DNA from: Streptomyces sp. NBC_01341
GTDB taxonomy: Bacteria; Actinomycetota; Actinomycetes; Streptomycetales; Streptomycetaceae
DNA length: 64,000 bases
Direction of reading: 5' to 3'
Assembly: GCF_035946055.1 (NCBI RefSeq)
Contig: NZ_CP108364.1
Span: 1,426,001 to 1,490,000, forward strand
Positions within the stretch are counted from its first letter, which is position 1; each line of letters begins with the position of its first letter. The position numbers and the translations under genes are program-made. The notes under the pieces were generated by a model. That model saw only the letters and a program-made list of their open reading frames with translations. It ran no database searches and was not told the DNA's origin. Of the stretch, positions 15,874 to 24,777 are shown in pieces.

Positions 15874-16650
15874 ATGACCACCACAGCGACGGGCACCCCG
15901 ACCTCCTCGGAGCTGCTCTCCGTCGTCGCCTCGCGCGAACTGGCAGCTCGGCGGACGGTGTTCGCGGGTATCGGACTGCCCACGCTGGCGACCGAACTGG
16001 CCCATCTGACGGTCGCGCCCCGGATCGAGGTGGTGTACGAGTCCGGGGTCTGCGGGGCGCATCCCTCGCATCTGCCCGAGACCATCGCCGACGCCGTGCT
16101 CATCTCGGGCGCGGAGGCCGTCCTGTCGATGCCCGCGCTGTTCGGCTGCGTGCTGCAGGGCGGCCACATCGACGTGGGCTTCCTCGGCGCCGCGCAGATC
16201 GACCGGTGGGGCAACCTCAACACCTCCGTCATCGGCGACTGGGAGAGGCCCGAGGTGCGGCTCCCCGGCTCCGGGGGCGGGATCGAGGTGATGGCCAATT
16301 CCCGCGAGGTGTTCGTGGTGATGCGCCGCCACGACCCCCGCTCCTTCACGGCCGAGCTGGACTTCTGCACGACCCCGGGTCCTGACCGGGCGCTCGCCGA
16401 GGGCATCCGCCCACTGGGTGCCGGGGTCACCCGGGTCATCACCGAACTGGGCATCCTGGCCCGCTCGGGCGTCGGCGAGGAGCTGCGACTCGTCGCCGTG
16501 CACCCGGGGGTGACGGTCGAACAGGTCCGCGCTGCGACGGGCTGGGACCTGGCGGTGGCCGACTCGGTGGACACCGTGCCCCCGCCGACCGGGGCGGAAC
16601 TGCGGCTCCTGCGCGAGGACGTCGACCCCGACCGCGTCTACCTCCGCTGA
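15874..16650 (+). CDS. pcaJ: CoA-transferase beta subunit
   Basis: A 258-residue partner of the preceding subunit. It starts at ATG 15874 with GAGGAG eight bases upstream; GTG 15844, overlapping the previous stop, is the alternative. The catalytic Glu that forms the CoA thioester is in RIEVVYESGVCGAHP (the family E-S-G motif, near residue 54). Also seen are the GGHIDVGFLGAAQIDRWGN strand-turn and the Gly-rich LPGSGGGIEVMANS loop. The operon continues after a strong hairpin (16665-16697) with a dehydrogenase gene. Confidence 0.75.
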   Translation: MTTTATGTPTSSELLSVVASRELAARRTVFAGIGLPTLATELAHLTVAPRIEVVYESGVCGAHPSHLPETIADAVLISGAEAVLSMPALFGCVLQGGHIDVGFLGAAQIDRWGNLNTSVIGDWERPEVRLPGSGGGIEVMANSREVFVVMRRHDPRSFTAELDFCTTPGPDRALAEGIRPLGAGVTRVITELGILARSGVGEELRLVAVHPGVTVEQVRAATGWDLAVADSVDTVPPPTGAELRLLREDVDPDRVYLR

Positions 16651-16664
16651 CCTCCCCCGCTTCC

Positions 16665-16697
16665 CGCCGGCCGCCCGCACCCGCCGGGCGGCCGGCG
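16665..16697 (+). terminator. Hairpin after the CoA-transferase genes
   Basis: A perfect 13-bp stem (16665-16677 with 16685-16697) and 7-nt loop lies 14 nt after the stop codon, suggesting that the dehydrogenase downstream is at least partly a separate transcript. Confidence 0.75.
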
Positions 16698-16745
16698 TCT
16701 ACCTTCGCTGTTGTCGACCGCACCTGCCGAGAGGACGTCACCGCC

Positions 16746-18278
16746 ATGCGTATCAGGATCGTCGGAGCCGGAGCCATGGGCCGCGGCATCGCCCAGTGGG
16801 CCGTCACGGGCGGGCACACCGTCGAGCTCTGCGACGTACGGCCCGAGGCGGTGACAGCGGCCGTGGACTTCGTACGGTCCATGCTGGACCGGGCCGTGGA
16901 GAAGGGCCGGATGCCGGCCGGGGACTCCGCCGCTGCTCTGGCCAGGCTCGTCCCGCTGGACGATCCGTGGGCGCCGGGCCCCGAGGTCGGTCTGGTCGTC
17001 GAGGCCGTGCGGGAGGACCTCGGCACCAAGGCGGAGGTCTTCGGGAAGCTGGAGGCGGCCCTGCCCGCCTCCGCGGTGTTCGCCACCAACACCTCCTCCC
17101 TGTCGGTGACGCGGATCGCGTCGTCGCTCCGGGACCCGGGGCGGCTGGCGGGGCTGCATTTCTTCAACCCCGTCCCGCTGATGAAGATCGTCGAGGTCGT
17201 GCCGGGCGCCGCCACCCGGCCGGAGATCCCGCCGGCCCTGACCGCGCTGGTGGAGAGCTGCGGACACCGTGCGGTCACCGTCGCCGACGCCCCCGGCTTC
17301 CTGGTCAACCACGCCGGCCGGGGCCTCGTGACGGAGGCGCTGGCGCTGCTGGAGGAGTCGGTCGCCGACCCCGCGGGCATCGACCGCATCGCCCGGGACG
17401 TGCTGGGGCTGCGCATGGGCCCGTTCGAACTCATGGACCTGACCGGACTCGACGTCACGGCGGCGGTCATCGACTCGATCTGGCAGGGCTTCCGCCACGA
17501 GGACCGGCTCCGCCCCTCCTCCCTCACCCCCAACCGTGTGACGGCCGGGCTGCACGGCCGCAAGACCGGCCGGGGCTGGTTCGCGTACGGCCCGGACGCG
17601 CCCGCGCAGACCCCGGAACCGCCGGTGACGGGGGACGCGGACCGGCCGGTATTCGTGGCCGGCGAGGACGGCGAGGCGCTGCGGAGCGCGCTGAGCGCGG
17701 CGGGGGCCACGGTCGAGAGCGGCTTCGCGCCCTCGGCGGAAGCCGTCGTCCTCGTGCCGGTGTGGGGCACCACGGTGGCGGCCGCCGTGGCGTCGCTGGG
17801 GCTGCCCGCCGAGCGCGCCTTCGGGGCGGACCCGCTGCCGCCCGCCGGCCGCCGCCGGGTGCTCGCGGTGACCCCCGCGGCCGACCCGGCAGCGGCGCGG
17901 GACGCGCGGGCGGTCCTTGCCCGGGCGGCGGACGGCGGCGAGCCCTTCGCGGTGTCCGTGGTGCGGGACACCGCGGGTTCGGTCGCGCAGCGGCTGCTCG
18001 CCTCGGTGGTGTCGGTCGCCACCTCGATCGCCGAGCGCTCGCTGGCCACCCCCGCCGACATCGACCTCGCCGTCACAACCGGTCTCGGCTACCCGGTGGG
18101 GCCACTGGCCTGGGGCGACCGGGTCGGGGCCGGGCGCGTGCTGGAACTCCAGCGGGCCCTGCACGCCACGACCGGCGACCCGCGGTACCGGCCGACGCGG
18201 TGGCTCACCGAGCGCGCCCAGCTGGGCCTGCCCCTGACGGATCCGGGCACGTCACCCGACGCCTGCGTCCACGGCTGA
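16746..18278 (+). CDS. 3-hydroxyacyl-CoA dehydrogenase (PaaH-like), two C-terminal domains
   Basis: A 510-residue NAD-dependent enzyme that oxidises 3-hydroxyacyl-CoA to 3-ketoacyl-CoA. Residues 1-190 are a Rossmann domain with VGAGAMGRGIAQWAV as the dinucleotide loop and the catalytic His in GLHFFNPVPLMKIVE; ATNTSSLSV is the conserved CoA-side block. A first dimerisation domain (about 190-285) carries DAPGFLVNHAGRGLVTEAL and a second, more diverged copy ends the protein (residues 400-495). This duplicated layout is typical of PaaH-like enzymes in phenylacetate or beta-ketoadipate degradation, and its product could feed the thiolase nearby. Confidence 0.85.
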   Translation: MRIRIVGAGAMGRGIAQWAVTGGHTVELCDVRPEAVTAAVDFVRSMLDRAVEKGRMPAGDSAAALARLVPLDDPWAPGPEVGLVVEAVREDLGTKAEVFGKLEAALPASAVFATNTSSLSVTRIASSLRDPGRLAGLHFFNPVPLMKIVEVVPGAATRPEIPPALTALVESCGHRAVTVADAPGFLVNHAGRGLVTEALALLEESVADPAGIDRIARDVLGLRMGPFELMDLTGLDVTAAVIDSIWQGFRHEDRLRPSSLTPNRVTAGLHGRKTGRGWFAYGPDAPAQTPEPPVTGDADRPVFVAGEDGEALRSALSAAGATVESGFAPSAEAVVLVPVWGTTVAAAVASLGLPAERAFGADPLPPAGRRRVLAVTPAADPAAARDARAVLARAADGGEPFAVSVVRDTAGSVAQRLLASVVSVATSIAERSLATPADIDLAVTTGLGYPVGPLAWGDRVGAGRVLELQRALHATTGDPRYRPTRWLTERAQLGLPLTDPGTSPDACVHG

Positions 18279-18292
18279 GCCGCCGCGCGACG

Positions 18293-18330
18293 GGGCCCGC
18301 GCCTCCCGATGACCGCCGCCGCGCGGGCCC
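18293..18330 (+). terminator. Hairpin after the hydroxyacyl-CoA dehydrogenase gene
   Basis: A 10-bp GC-only stem (18293-18302 with 18321-18330), 18-nt loop, starting 15 nt after the stop codon. Confidence 0.55.
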
Positions 18331-18381
18331 GTGACCGTTTCGTACAAGACCCGGTCACGGCCCCGCGCATACGGTCGTTCC

Positions 18382-18777
18382 ATGACTCCACGACTCGACG
18401 CCTTGTCCGTCACCACCTCCGACCTGGCCGCTTCTCTGACGTTCTACCGCCGGCTCGGTCTCGACATCCCCGCCGGAGCCGAATCGGCCCCGCACGTCGA
18501 AGTGGCCCTCCCCGGCGGGCAGCGCCTGCTCTGGGACACCGAGGACGTCGTCCGCTCCTTCGATCCCGGGTGGAAGGGCTCCGAGGGCGGCGAACGCCTC
18601 GGGCTCGCCTTCCTCTGCGACAGCCCTGCCGAGGTCGACTCCGTGTTCGCGGATCTGACCGGCGCCGGATACCGGGGCCATCTCAAGCCCTGGGACGCGG
18701 TCTGGGGGCAGCGCTACGCCGTCGTCCTGGACCCCGACGGCTGCGCGGTGTCGCTGTTCGCCGCCGACCCGTCGTGA
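18382..18777 (+). CDS. Glyoxalase/VOC-fold protein
   Basis: A 131-residue single-chain vicinal-oxygen-chelate fold protein starting [20 protein letters not shown]. The two beta-alpha-beta modules are visible: [20 protein letters not shown] with [16 protein letters not shown], and [20 protein letters not shown] ending [20 protein letters not shown]. This type often binds or modifies antibiotics or aldehydes, but the substrate cannot be read from sequence. Its last 64 bp are antisense to the end of the AraC gene, so the two transcripts overlap tail to tail. Confidence 0.85.
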   Translation: MTPRLDALSVTTSDLAASLTFYRRLGLDIPAGAESAPHVEVALPGGQRLLWDTEDVVRSFDPGWKGSEGGERLGLAFLCDSPAEVDSVFADLTGAGYRGHLKPWDAVWGQRYAVVLDPDGCAVSLFAADPS

Positions 18778-19475
18778 CCCGTGGCGGCCAGGTAGCCGCC
18801 GAGCGTCGTACCGGCCAGGTCCCGCATCTCCCGGGCCAGATGCGCCTGGTCGGCGCAGCCCGCCGCGCAGGCGGCCTCGGCGTACGGCGTTCCCGCGCGT
18901 ACGAGGGCCAGGGCGCGTTGCAGCCGGAGCACCCGGGCGAGCGTCTTGGGGCCGTAACCGAACGCGGCCAGGGAGCGCCGGTGCAGCTGGCGGGCCCCGA
19001 GGCCGACGGCCTGCGCCGTGGCGGCGACGGAGCGTCCCTGCCGCAGCTGTGAGGCGACGGCGGCGGTGAGCGGGTCCGCCTGCCCGGCGACGGCAGCCCT
19101 GCCGAGGGCGATGCCCTCCAGCGCGCTTGCGGGGTCGTCGGCCTCGGCGGTCCGCTCGGTGAGCCGGCGTACCTCCCCGCCGGGCCAGAGCGCGTCCAGT
19201 GCGACCCGCCGGTCGCGCAGCTCGTGCGCGGGCACGCCGAGGAGGGCGGGGGCCGTGCCGGGGGCGAATCGGATGCCCACGCAGGTGCCGGACAGTGCCT
19301 CGGCGGGCGTGAACGCGTGGGTGTCGGGGCCTGCGACCAGCAGCCGCCCCCCGGTCCAGAGCAGGTCCATGCAGCCGTCGGGCAGCACGGGGCGTGCCGG
19401 GTCCCGCCGCCCGGTCCAGGTCCAGAGGACCGCGCCGCCGAAGCGGGACAGCCGCTCCTCGTACCGTGCGCCCAT
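18714..19475 (-). CDS. AraC-family transcriptional regulator
   Basis: A 253-residue regulator. The N-terminal 130 residues form an unassigned sensing domain ([20 protein letters not shown]). The C-terminal AraC/XylS DNA-binding domain spans about 135-235, with two helix-turn-helix units ([20 protein letters not shown] and [20 protein letters not shown]) and the [18 protein letters not shown] spacer helix. It converges on a VOC-fold gene and overlaps its end; such AraC/VOC pairs are recurrent in streptomycetes and may regulate each other's region. Confidence 0.85.
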   Translation of the reverse strand: MGARYEERLSRFGGAVLWTWTGRRDPARPVLPDGCMDLLWTGGRLLVAGPDTHAFTPAEALSGTCVGIRFAPGTAPALLGVPAHELRDRRVALDALWPGGEVRRLTERTAEADDPASALEGIALGRAAVAGQADPLTAAVASQLRQGRSVAATAQAVGLGARQLHRRSLAAFGYGPKTLARVLRLQRALALVRAGTPYAEAACAAGCADQAHLAREMRDLAGTTLGGYLAATGHDGSAANSDTAQPSGSRTTA

Positions 19476-19485
19476 GCCTACCAGG

Positions 19486-20616
19486 CTACGGGGCGTCCTT
19501 GTCCCGGTTGCCGTGCAGCCGGGACTTCACGTCGTCCGGGGGCAGGAAGCGTGACCAGCGCTCCGGGAACTCCGACGGCATGCACACGTCCTCGTCCTCG
19601 TCGTCCGCGTACGCGTCCCAGTTGGCCGCCTGCGTACGGGCGACGAGCTCCGCCGCCTGGGCGGCCTTGATCCGGTCGCTGGCGGCGCGGGCCGCGGCGG
19701 TGGCGAGCGAGGGCCACACGCGGTCGATCGCGGCGTTCACGGCGGCGCCGACGAGTACCGCGAAGGCGGAGATGCCTATCCAGAGCAGGACGGCGATGGG
19801 CGCGGCCAACGAGCCGTAGATGGTGGGGCCTTCGACCGTGCTGGTGAGGTAGATCCGCAGCAGGAAACTCCCCAGCACCCACATCCCGAGGGCGACCAGG
19901 GCCCCCGGCACGTCCTCTATCCACGGCGAACGCACGGGTACGGACACGTGGTAGAGCGTCGTGAGGAACGCGATGGACAGGAGTATCACCAGCGGCCAGT
20001 ACATGACCGCGAGCACCTCGGTCCCCCACGGGACGAAGTGCACCACCCGGTCGGGACCCACCACCAGCAGCGGCAGCACCACCGCGCCCAGCAGCAGCGC
20101 GACCACGTACAGCAGGAAGGCGAGCAGCCGGGTCTTGACGATGCCGCGGTGGCCGTCGAGGCCGTACATCACGGTGATGGTGTCGATGAAGACGTTGACC
20201 GCGCGTGACCCCGACCAGAGGGCGATCGCGAAGCCGATGGAGATGACGTCGGGGCGCGCGCCGGTGGTGACGTCGGCTATGAGCGGTTTGGCGATGTCGT
20301 TGACACCCCGCTGGGACAGCACCGTCTGCACGGCACCGAGGATGTTGCGCTCGATGGAGGCGACCGTGGTGGTGTCCGTCCAGTCGTCGACGTAACCGAG
20401 CAGGCCGATCAGTCCGAGCAGCAGCGGGGGCAGTGACAGCAGGGTGAAGAACGCCGCCTCCGCCGCGAGACCGAGGATGCGGTACTCGATGCACGAATTG
20501 ACCGTGTCCTTGAGCAACTGCCACGCCATCTGCCGCTTCGAGACGTTGCGGTAGAGGACTCGGGCCCGGTGGAGCCGCCCCGGTGGCCGCTCGGGTGTTT
20601 CATTTGCTGCCTGCAC
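19486..20616 (-). CDS. YihY/BrkB-family integral membrane protein
   Basis: A 376-residue inner-membrane protein with six predicted membrane helices, the hallmark of the YihY family once called ribonuclease BN. The first conserved helix region is [20 protein letters not shown], with [20 protein letters not shown] after it; [20 protein letters not shown] is a second family block. The C-terminus is an acidic cytoplasmic tail ([19 protein letters not shown]). GTG 20616 was chosen because it keeps the basic N-terminal segment common to Streptomyces homologues; TACGGT six bases before it suggests a leaderless transcript. ATG 20529 is the alternative. The transported substrate is unknown. Confidence 0.85.
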   Translation of the reverse strand: MQAANETPERPPGRLHRARVLYRNVSKRQMAWQLLKDTVNSCIEYRILGLAAEAAFFTLLSLPPLLLGLIGLLGYVDDWTDTTTVASIERNILGAVQTVLSQRGVNDIAKPLIADVTTGARPDVISIGFAIALWSGSRAVNVFIDTITVMYGLDGHRGIVKTRLLAFLLYVVALLLGAVVLPLLVVGPDRVVHFVPWGTEVLAVMYWPLVILLSIAFLTTLYHVSVPVRSPWIEDVPGALVALGMWVLGSFLLRIYLTSTVEGPTIYGSLAAPIAVLLWIGISAFAVLVGAAVNAAIDRVWPSLATAAARAASDRIKAAQAAELVARTQAANWDAYADDEDEDVCMPSEFPERWSRFLPPDDVKSRLHGNRDKDAP

Positions 20617-20633
20617 GTCCTTACCGTATCGGC

Positions 20634-22271
20634 ATGGCAGCAAGCACCCACACAGTGACCAACCAGGTTCCGCCACTGGCCGGCTACGACGTCTTCTCGG
20701 CCGACCTCGCGCTGACGGAGGCCGTGGAACGGCATCTGGACCCCGGGGTCCTCGACGAGGCGCGCCGGGAACTCGGTGAGCTCGGCCGGTCCGCCGGCTC
20801 CGTCCAGGCGCAGGCGTGGGGTGCGCGGGCGAACGAGAACCCGCCGACGCTGCGGACGCACGACCGCTACGGGAACCGCGTCGACGAGGTGGACTTCCAT
20901 CCGTCCTGGCACCGGCTGCTGGGGCACGCCGTCTCTGCCGGGCTGACGGACGCCTGGGGGAGACCGGGCGGCCACGTGCGGCGCGCGGCCGGCTTCCTGG
21001 TCTGGACGCAGGCGGAGGCGGGCCACGGCTGCCCGCTGTCGATGACGCACGCGGCGGTACCCGCGCTGCGGACCGATCCGGCACTCGCCGCCGAGTGGGA
21101 GCCCCTGCTGACCTCGCACGTGTACGAGGAGGGTCTGCGGCCCGCGTCGCAGAAGGCGGGCGCGCTGTTCGGGATGGGCATGACCGAGAAGCAGGGCGGC
21201 ACCGACGTACGGTCCAACACCACCCGGGCCGAGCCGCTGGCCGGCGACGGGGAGTACCTGCTCACCGGACACAAGTGGTTCTGTTCGGCCCCGATGTCCG
21301 ACGGGTTCCTCGTGCTGGCGCAGGCGCCCGGCGGACTGAGCTGTTTCCTCGTGCCGCGGGTCCTGCCGGACGGCGTGCGCAACGTGTTCGCGATCCAGCG
21401 GCTGAAGGACAAGCTGGGCAACAGGTCCAACGCCTCGGGTGAGGTCGAGTTCGACGGGACGTGGGCCCGCCGGGTCGGCGAGGAGGGTCGCGGGGTCCGC
21501 ACCATCATCGAGATGGTCGCGGCGACGAGGCTGGACTGCGTGGTGGGCTCGGCGGCGCTGATGCGCCAGGCGGTGGCGCAGGCCGCGCACCACAGTGCCC
21601 ATCGCAGCGCGTTCGGCGGGCCGCTGATCGAGAAGCCCCTGATGCGCAACGTCCTGGCCGATCTGGCGCTCGAGTCCGAGGCGGCCACGACGCTCGCGCT
21701 GCGGCTGGCCGCGGCGTACGACGCGGACACGGAGGCGGAGCGGGCCTTCCTGCGCATCGCGGTGCCGACCGCCAAGTACTGGGTGACGAAGCGGTGCACC
21801 GCGGTGGTCGGCGAGGCCCTGGAATGCCTCGGCGGCAACGGTTACGTCGAGGAGTCCGGCATGCCCCGGCTGCTGCGCGAGGCACCGCTCAACTCGATCT
21901 GGGAGGGCTCGGGCAATGTGCAGGCCCTCGACGTGCTGCGGGCGCTTCGGCGGGAGCCTCAGGCACTGGACGCCTTCCTGCGGGAGGTCGGGAAGGCGCG
22001 CGGCGCGGACCACAGGCTCGACGCGGCGATCAAGGACCTGCTGACGGGGCTGGCCGACCTGGAGGGTGCCGAGGCGGGGGCCAGGCGGCTGGTGGAGCGG
22101 ATGGCCCTCGTGCTCCAGGGATCGCTGCTGCTGCGCTGGGCGCCGCCGGAGGTCGCCGACGCGTTCTGCGCCTCACGGCTCGGCCGGGACTGGGGGGCGG
22201 CCTTCGGGACGCTGCCGCACAGCCTCGACCTGGCCTCGGTCGTGGAACGGGCGCGGGTCGGAACCGGCTGA
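20634..22271 (+). CDS. aidB: AidB-like acyl-CoA dehydrogenase family protein
   Basis: A 545-residue flavoprotein starting MAASTHTVTNQVPPLAGYDV. Length and motifs fit AidB rather than a short-chain acyl-CoA dehydrogenase: MGMTEKQGGTDVRSNTTRAE in the FAD-binding middle domain, LKDKLGNRSNASGEVEFDGT, and the C-terminal helical part with ECLGGNGYVEESGMPRLLRE and a dsDNA-binding-type tail. AidB is linked to protection from DNA alkylation, although its actual substrate is unsettled. There is no clear Shine-Dalgarno before ATG 20634, and the start codons of this gene and the divergent yihY-like gene are only 17 bp apart, so the two promoters must overlap. Confidence 0.85.
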   Translation: MAASTHTVTNQVPPLAGYDVFSADLALTEAVERHLDPGVLDEARRELGELGRSAGSVQAQAWGARANENPPTLRTHDRYGNRVDEVDFHPSWHRLLGHAVSAGLTDAWGRPGGHVRRAAGFLVWTQAEAGHGCPLSMTHAAVPALRTDPALAAEWEPLLTSHVYEEGLRPASQKAGALFGMGMTEKQGGTDVRSNTTRAEPLAGDGEYLLTGHKWFCSAPMSDGFLVLAQAPGGLSCFLVPRVLPDGVRNVFAIQRLKDKLGNRSNASGEVEFDGTWARRVGEEGRGVRTIIEMVAATRLDCVVGSAALMRQAVAQAAHHSAHRSAFGGPLIEKPLMRNVLADLALESEAATTLALRLAAAYDADTEAERAFLRIAVPTAKYWVTKRCTAVVGEALECLGGNGYVEESGMPRLLREAPLNSIWEGSGNVQALDVLRALRREPQALDAFLREVGKARGADHRLDAAIKDLLTGLADLEGAEAGARRLVERMALVLQGSLLLRWAPPEVADAFCASRLGRDWGAAFGTLPHSLDLASVVERARVGTG

Positions 22272-22284
22272 GGACGCAAACGAC

Positions 22285-22318
22285 GGGGGTGGTGCTGCGC
22301 CGACACGGCACCACCCCC
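22285..22318 (+). terminator. Hairpin after the aidB-like gene
   Basis: A perfect 11-bp stem (22285-22295 with 22308-22318) around a 12-nt loop, 13 nt after the stop codon. Confidence 0.7.
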
Positions 22319-22402
22319 ACGCTTGTGCTGACCGCACGGCGGGTCGAGGACGCGTCGGGCGGCGTTCCGCCATGGTCGTACGGTCAGCGTCCGGTCACCA
22401 GA

Positions 22403-22420
22403 GTTGCAAGGGGTTGCAAC
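22403..22420. promoter_or_regulatory. GTTGCAA direct repeat upstream of the GAF regulator
   Basis: GTTGCAA (22403-22409) is repeated as GTTGCAAC (22413-22420) after three bases; the second copy is itself a palindrome. Related TTGCAA-type sites are used by GAF-domain activators, so this may be an autoregulatory site about 100 bp before the start. Confidence 0.4.
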
Positions 22421-22522
22421 ATTGTGCGGAGTCCGGGGTGGCGGTGCCTGCGGCACGGCAGGATGGGTCCTCCGGGTTCCTCTCCCTTCCGGGCGGGACC
22501 CACGTTGTGCTGGGGGACGCTC

Positions 22523-23815
22523 ATGGACGCAAGGCCCGTCGCACCGCCGGGGCCGGGGGACGCCCCGTGTCCCGCGCTCACCGAGCGGTCGGTGCACCTC
22601 GCGCGGGAGGCCCGGCTGACGGGCGCCCGCCCGGTGGCGGCCCCGCGCGCGGAGATCGACGCGTCCTGGGACCGGGTGATGCGCAGCGGGATCGATCCCG
22701 AGCAGTCGCCGGAGAGCAGACTCCTGGAGACGGGGGAGATCGAGCACCGGCGCACCTGTTCGGCACTCGGCGAGGTCATGCCCCTGCTGCGCGAGGGGCT
22801 GGCCGGCATCGCGGACGCGGCGCAGCAGATCATGGTGGTCACCGACACCGAGGGCCGGGTCCTGTGGCGTCAGGGTCACCCGGCGGTGATGCGCCGCGCC
22901 AAGGACATCTGCCTGGAGGAGGGCGCGGCCTGGTCGGAGTCGGCGACCGGGACGAACGCGATCGGCACGGCCCTCGCCGTCCGCACCCCGGTGCAGGTCC
23001 ACTCCGCCGAGCACTTCATCCGCGCCCTGCACGGCTGGACGTGCGCCGCCGCTCCGGTGCGGGACCCCCGGGACGGGCGGCTGATGGGCATCGTCGACGT
23101 CAGCGGCCCCGCGTCCACCTTCCATCCGGCGACGCTGGCCCTGGTCGGCTCGGTGGCGGCGCTCGCGGAGAGCGAGCTGCGCGGCAGGCATCTTGTCGCG
23201 ATCGAGCGGCTGCGGTCCGTGGCCGCCCCTATCCTGTGCCGGCTGGGCGGCCGCGCCCTGGTCGTGGACACCCACGGCTGGCTGGCCGCCGTGAGCGGCA
23301 TGCCGCCCGTGGACCGGCTGCCGCTGCCGAAGTCGTTGCGCCCGGGGCCGGTGTGGCTGGCAGCGCTCGGGATGTGCCGGGTGGAGCCCCTGCCGGGCGG
23401 CTGGCTGGTCCAGGTCGCGGAGGGCACGCAGGACGGCCCGCCCCGCCGGGTGGTGCTGGACCTGAGCCGGGAGCGGGGGCTCACGGTCCACGTGACGGGT
23501 CCCGTGGGCACGTGGACGCGTCGGCTCTCGCCCCGCCACGCCGAGCTGCTGTACGCCCTCGCCCTGCGGCGTGAGGGGCGTACCGCCGCGGAGCTGGCTC
23601 AGGACGTGTTCGGCGACGCGACCCGGACGGTGACGGTGCGGGCCGAGATATCGCGGATGCGGCGGCATCTCGCGGAGGTGCTGTGCCACCGTCCGTACCG
23701 CTTCGGCGAGGGCGTGGAGGTGGAGGTGGTGCTCCCGGAGGTGCCCGCCGACCTGCTGCCCCGTTCGACGGCTCCGGTGGTGGTCGGGGCGCGTGCGCCG
23801 GCGGGGGCGGCCTGA
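22523..23815 (+). CDS. GAF-domain transcriptional regulator
   Basis: A 430-residue regulator starting at ATG 22523 after GGGGGA. Residues about 60-230 resemble the N-terminal sensing region of acetoin/propane-type activators (ESRLLETGEIEHRRTCSALG, QQIMVVTDTEGRVLWRQGHP, WSESATGTNAIGTALAVRTP, then HGWTCAAAPVRDP). Unlike sigma-54 activators there is no AAA+ domain; instead the C-terminus (about 330-400) reads as a winged helix (SPRHAELLYALALRREGRTA with TVTVRAEISRMRRHL). Such regulators often control alcohol or aldehyde dehydrogenase genes, but none is adjacent here. Confidence 0.8.
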   Translation: MDARPVAPPGPGDAPCPALTERSVHLAREARLTGARPVAAPRAEIDASWDRVMRSGIDPEQSPESRLLETGEIEHRRTCSALGEVMPLLREGLAGIADAAQQIMVVTDTEGRVLWRQGHPAVMRRAKDICLEEGAAWSESATGTNAIGTALAVRTPVQVHSAEHFIRALHGWTCAAAPVRDPRDGRLMGIVDVSGPASTFHPATLALVGSVAALAESELRGRHLVAIERLRSVAAPILCRLGGRALVVDTHGWLAAVSGMPPVDRLPLPKSLRPGPVWLAALGMCRVEPLPGGWLVQVAEGTQDGPPRRVVLDLSRERGLTVHVTGPVGTWTRRLSPRHAELLYALALRREGRTAAELAQDVFGDATRTVTVRAEISRMRRHLAEVLCHRPYRFGEGVEVEVVLPEVPADLLPRSTAPVVVGARAPAGAA

Positions 23816-23863
23816 AACCGCCGGGTTTGGGGGCGGGGCCCCGGCCGTGGTTCCCTGACGGCC

Positions 23864-24448
23864 ATGAGCGACTCCGCAGCCCCACTCCGTGACGTCACCG
23901 TCTGGTATCTGGAACAGACCTCGCCCGCCGATCTGAAGCCCTCGGCCGCCCCGGCGGCAGGGGTGACGGTCACGCGTTCGGAGACGCCGCTGCCGGAGTT
24001 CAGCCGGTTCCTCTACACGGCGGTGGGAGGGGACGTCCGGTGGACGGACCGGCTCGGCCTCTCGTACGCGGGGTGGCGGGAGATCCTGGAACGTCCGGGG
24101 GCGGAGACCTGGGTGGCGTACGAGAACGGGACCCCGGCGGGGTTCATCGAGCTCGACGCGCAGGAGGGCGGTGTGGTGGAGATCGCCTACTTCGGGCTGA
24201 TCCCGGCCTTCCGGGGCCGCCGGATCGGCGGACACCTTCTGTCGTACGGCGTGGCGCGCGCGTGGGACCTGGTGGAGCGGCACCCGGGACGGAAGCCCAC
24301 CGAACGGGTGTGGCTGCACACGTGCTCGGACGACGGCCCGCACGCGATGGACAACTACCTCAGGCGCGGGTTCCGGCTGGCGGAGACGCGGACCGAGCGG
24401 GAGGCCGACGTGGCGAACCCGGGTCCCTGGCCCGGTGCGCACGCCTGA
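23864..24448 (+). CDS. GNAT-family N-acetyltransferase
   Basis: A 194-residue protein with a GCN5-related acetyltransferase fold from about residue 75: the strand WVAYENGTPAGFIELDAQEG, the strand before the acetyl-CoA loop VVEIAYFGLIPAFRGRRIGG (motif A, R/Q-x-x-G-x-G/A form) and the C-terminal NYLRRGFRLAETRTE. The substrate is unknown. It lies just upstream of the sulfur operon but is separated from it by about 130 bp with a likely promoter. Confidence 0.88.
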   Translation: MSDSAAPLRDVTVWYLEQTSPADLKPSAAPAAGVTVTRSETPLPEFSRFLYTAVGGDVRWTDRLGLSYAGWREILERPGAETWVAYENGTPAGFIELDAQEGGVVEIAYFGLIPAFRGRRIGGHLLSYGVARAWDLVERHPGRKPTERVWLHTCSDDGPHAMDNYLRRGFRLAETRTEREADVANPGPWPGAHA

Positions 24449-24581
24449 CCGCGCGTCCGGCAAAGCACTGTGCGGACACGGCCGCGTGGCCCCAACCACG
24501 ACGTCTCGCATCCCGGGACCATCTCGTCCACATGGTGGATCGTGGTGGACTGGCCCGAGATCCGCGTGACACGCTTCCGTC

Positions 24582-24665
24582 ATGTCCGGAACTGGAATTG
24601 CCTTGGTGAGTCGGCGGCACGTCGACCTCGGCCGCATGTCCAGCGCCATCTGTCCGGTCCGCTGA
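24582..24665 (+). CDS. Cysteine leader peptide of the sulfur assimilation operon
   Basis: A 27-codon frame, MSGTGIALVSRRHVDLGRMS continuing SAICPVR, ending at TGA 24665. The SRRHVDLxRxSSxxC core is the signature of the leader peptides found before cys operons in Streptomyces and other actinobacteria. In mycobacteria comparable leaders with Cys codons near the end act as cysteine-responsive attenuators. Here only one Cys codon (position 24) is present. No Shine-Dalgarno precedes the ATG and CACGCT lies six bases upstream as a possible -10, so the transcript may be leaderless. It stands 112 nt before the sulfite reductase gene. Confidence 0.85.
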   Translation: MSGTGIALVSRRHVDLGRMSSAICPVR

Positions 24666-24704
24666 GAGTCTCCAGCACCGCGATCTCCTGATTCCGCTCC
24701 ATCC

Positions 24705-24737
24705 CTGCGCACCGCCGCGCCTCACGCGGGTGTGCAG
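24705..24737 (+). promoter_or_regulatory. Candidate attenuator hairpin between leader and sulfite reductase gene
   Basis: CTGCGCACC (24705-24713) pairs with GGTGTGCAG (24729-24737) with one mismatch, and an inner CGCG-CGCG stem (24716-24719, 24725-24728) closes the loop. It lies 40 nt after the leader stop and about 30 nt before the sirA ribosome-binding site. Confidence 0.4.
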
Positions 24738-24777
24738 TTCAGAGCCGCCCTCCTGCAGTCCCGAAGGACGTATAGCC

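Noticed and set aside
21959..24712. 917-codon open frame on the minus strand
   Set aside because: Mirror frame of the aidB-like, GAF-regulator and GNAT genes; no family resemblance and no plausible start.
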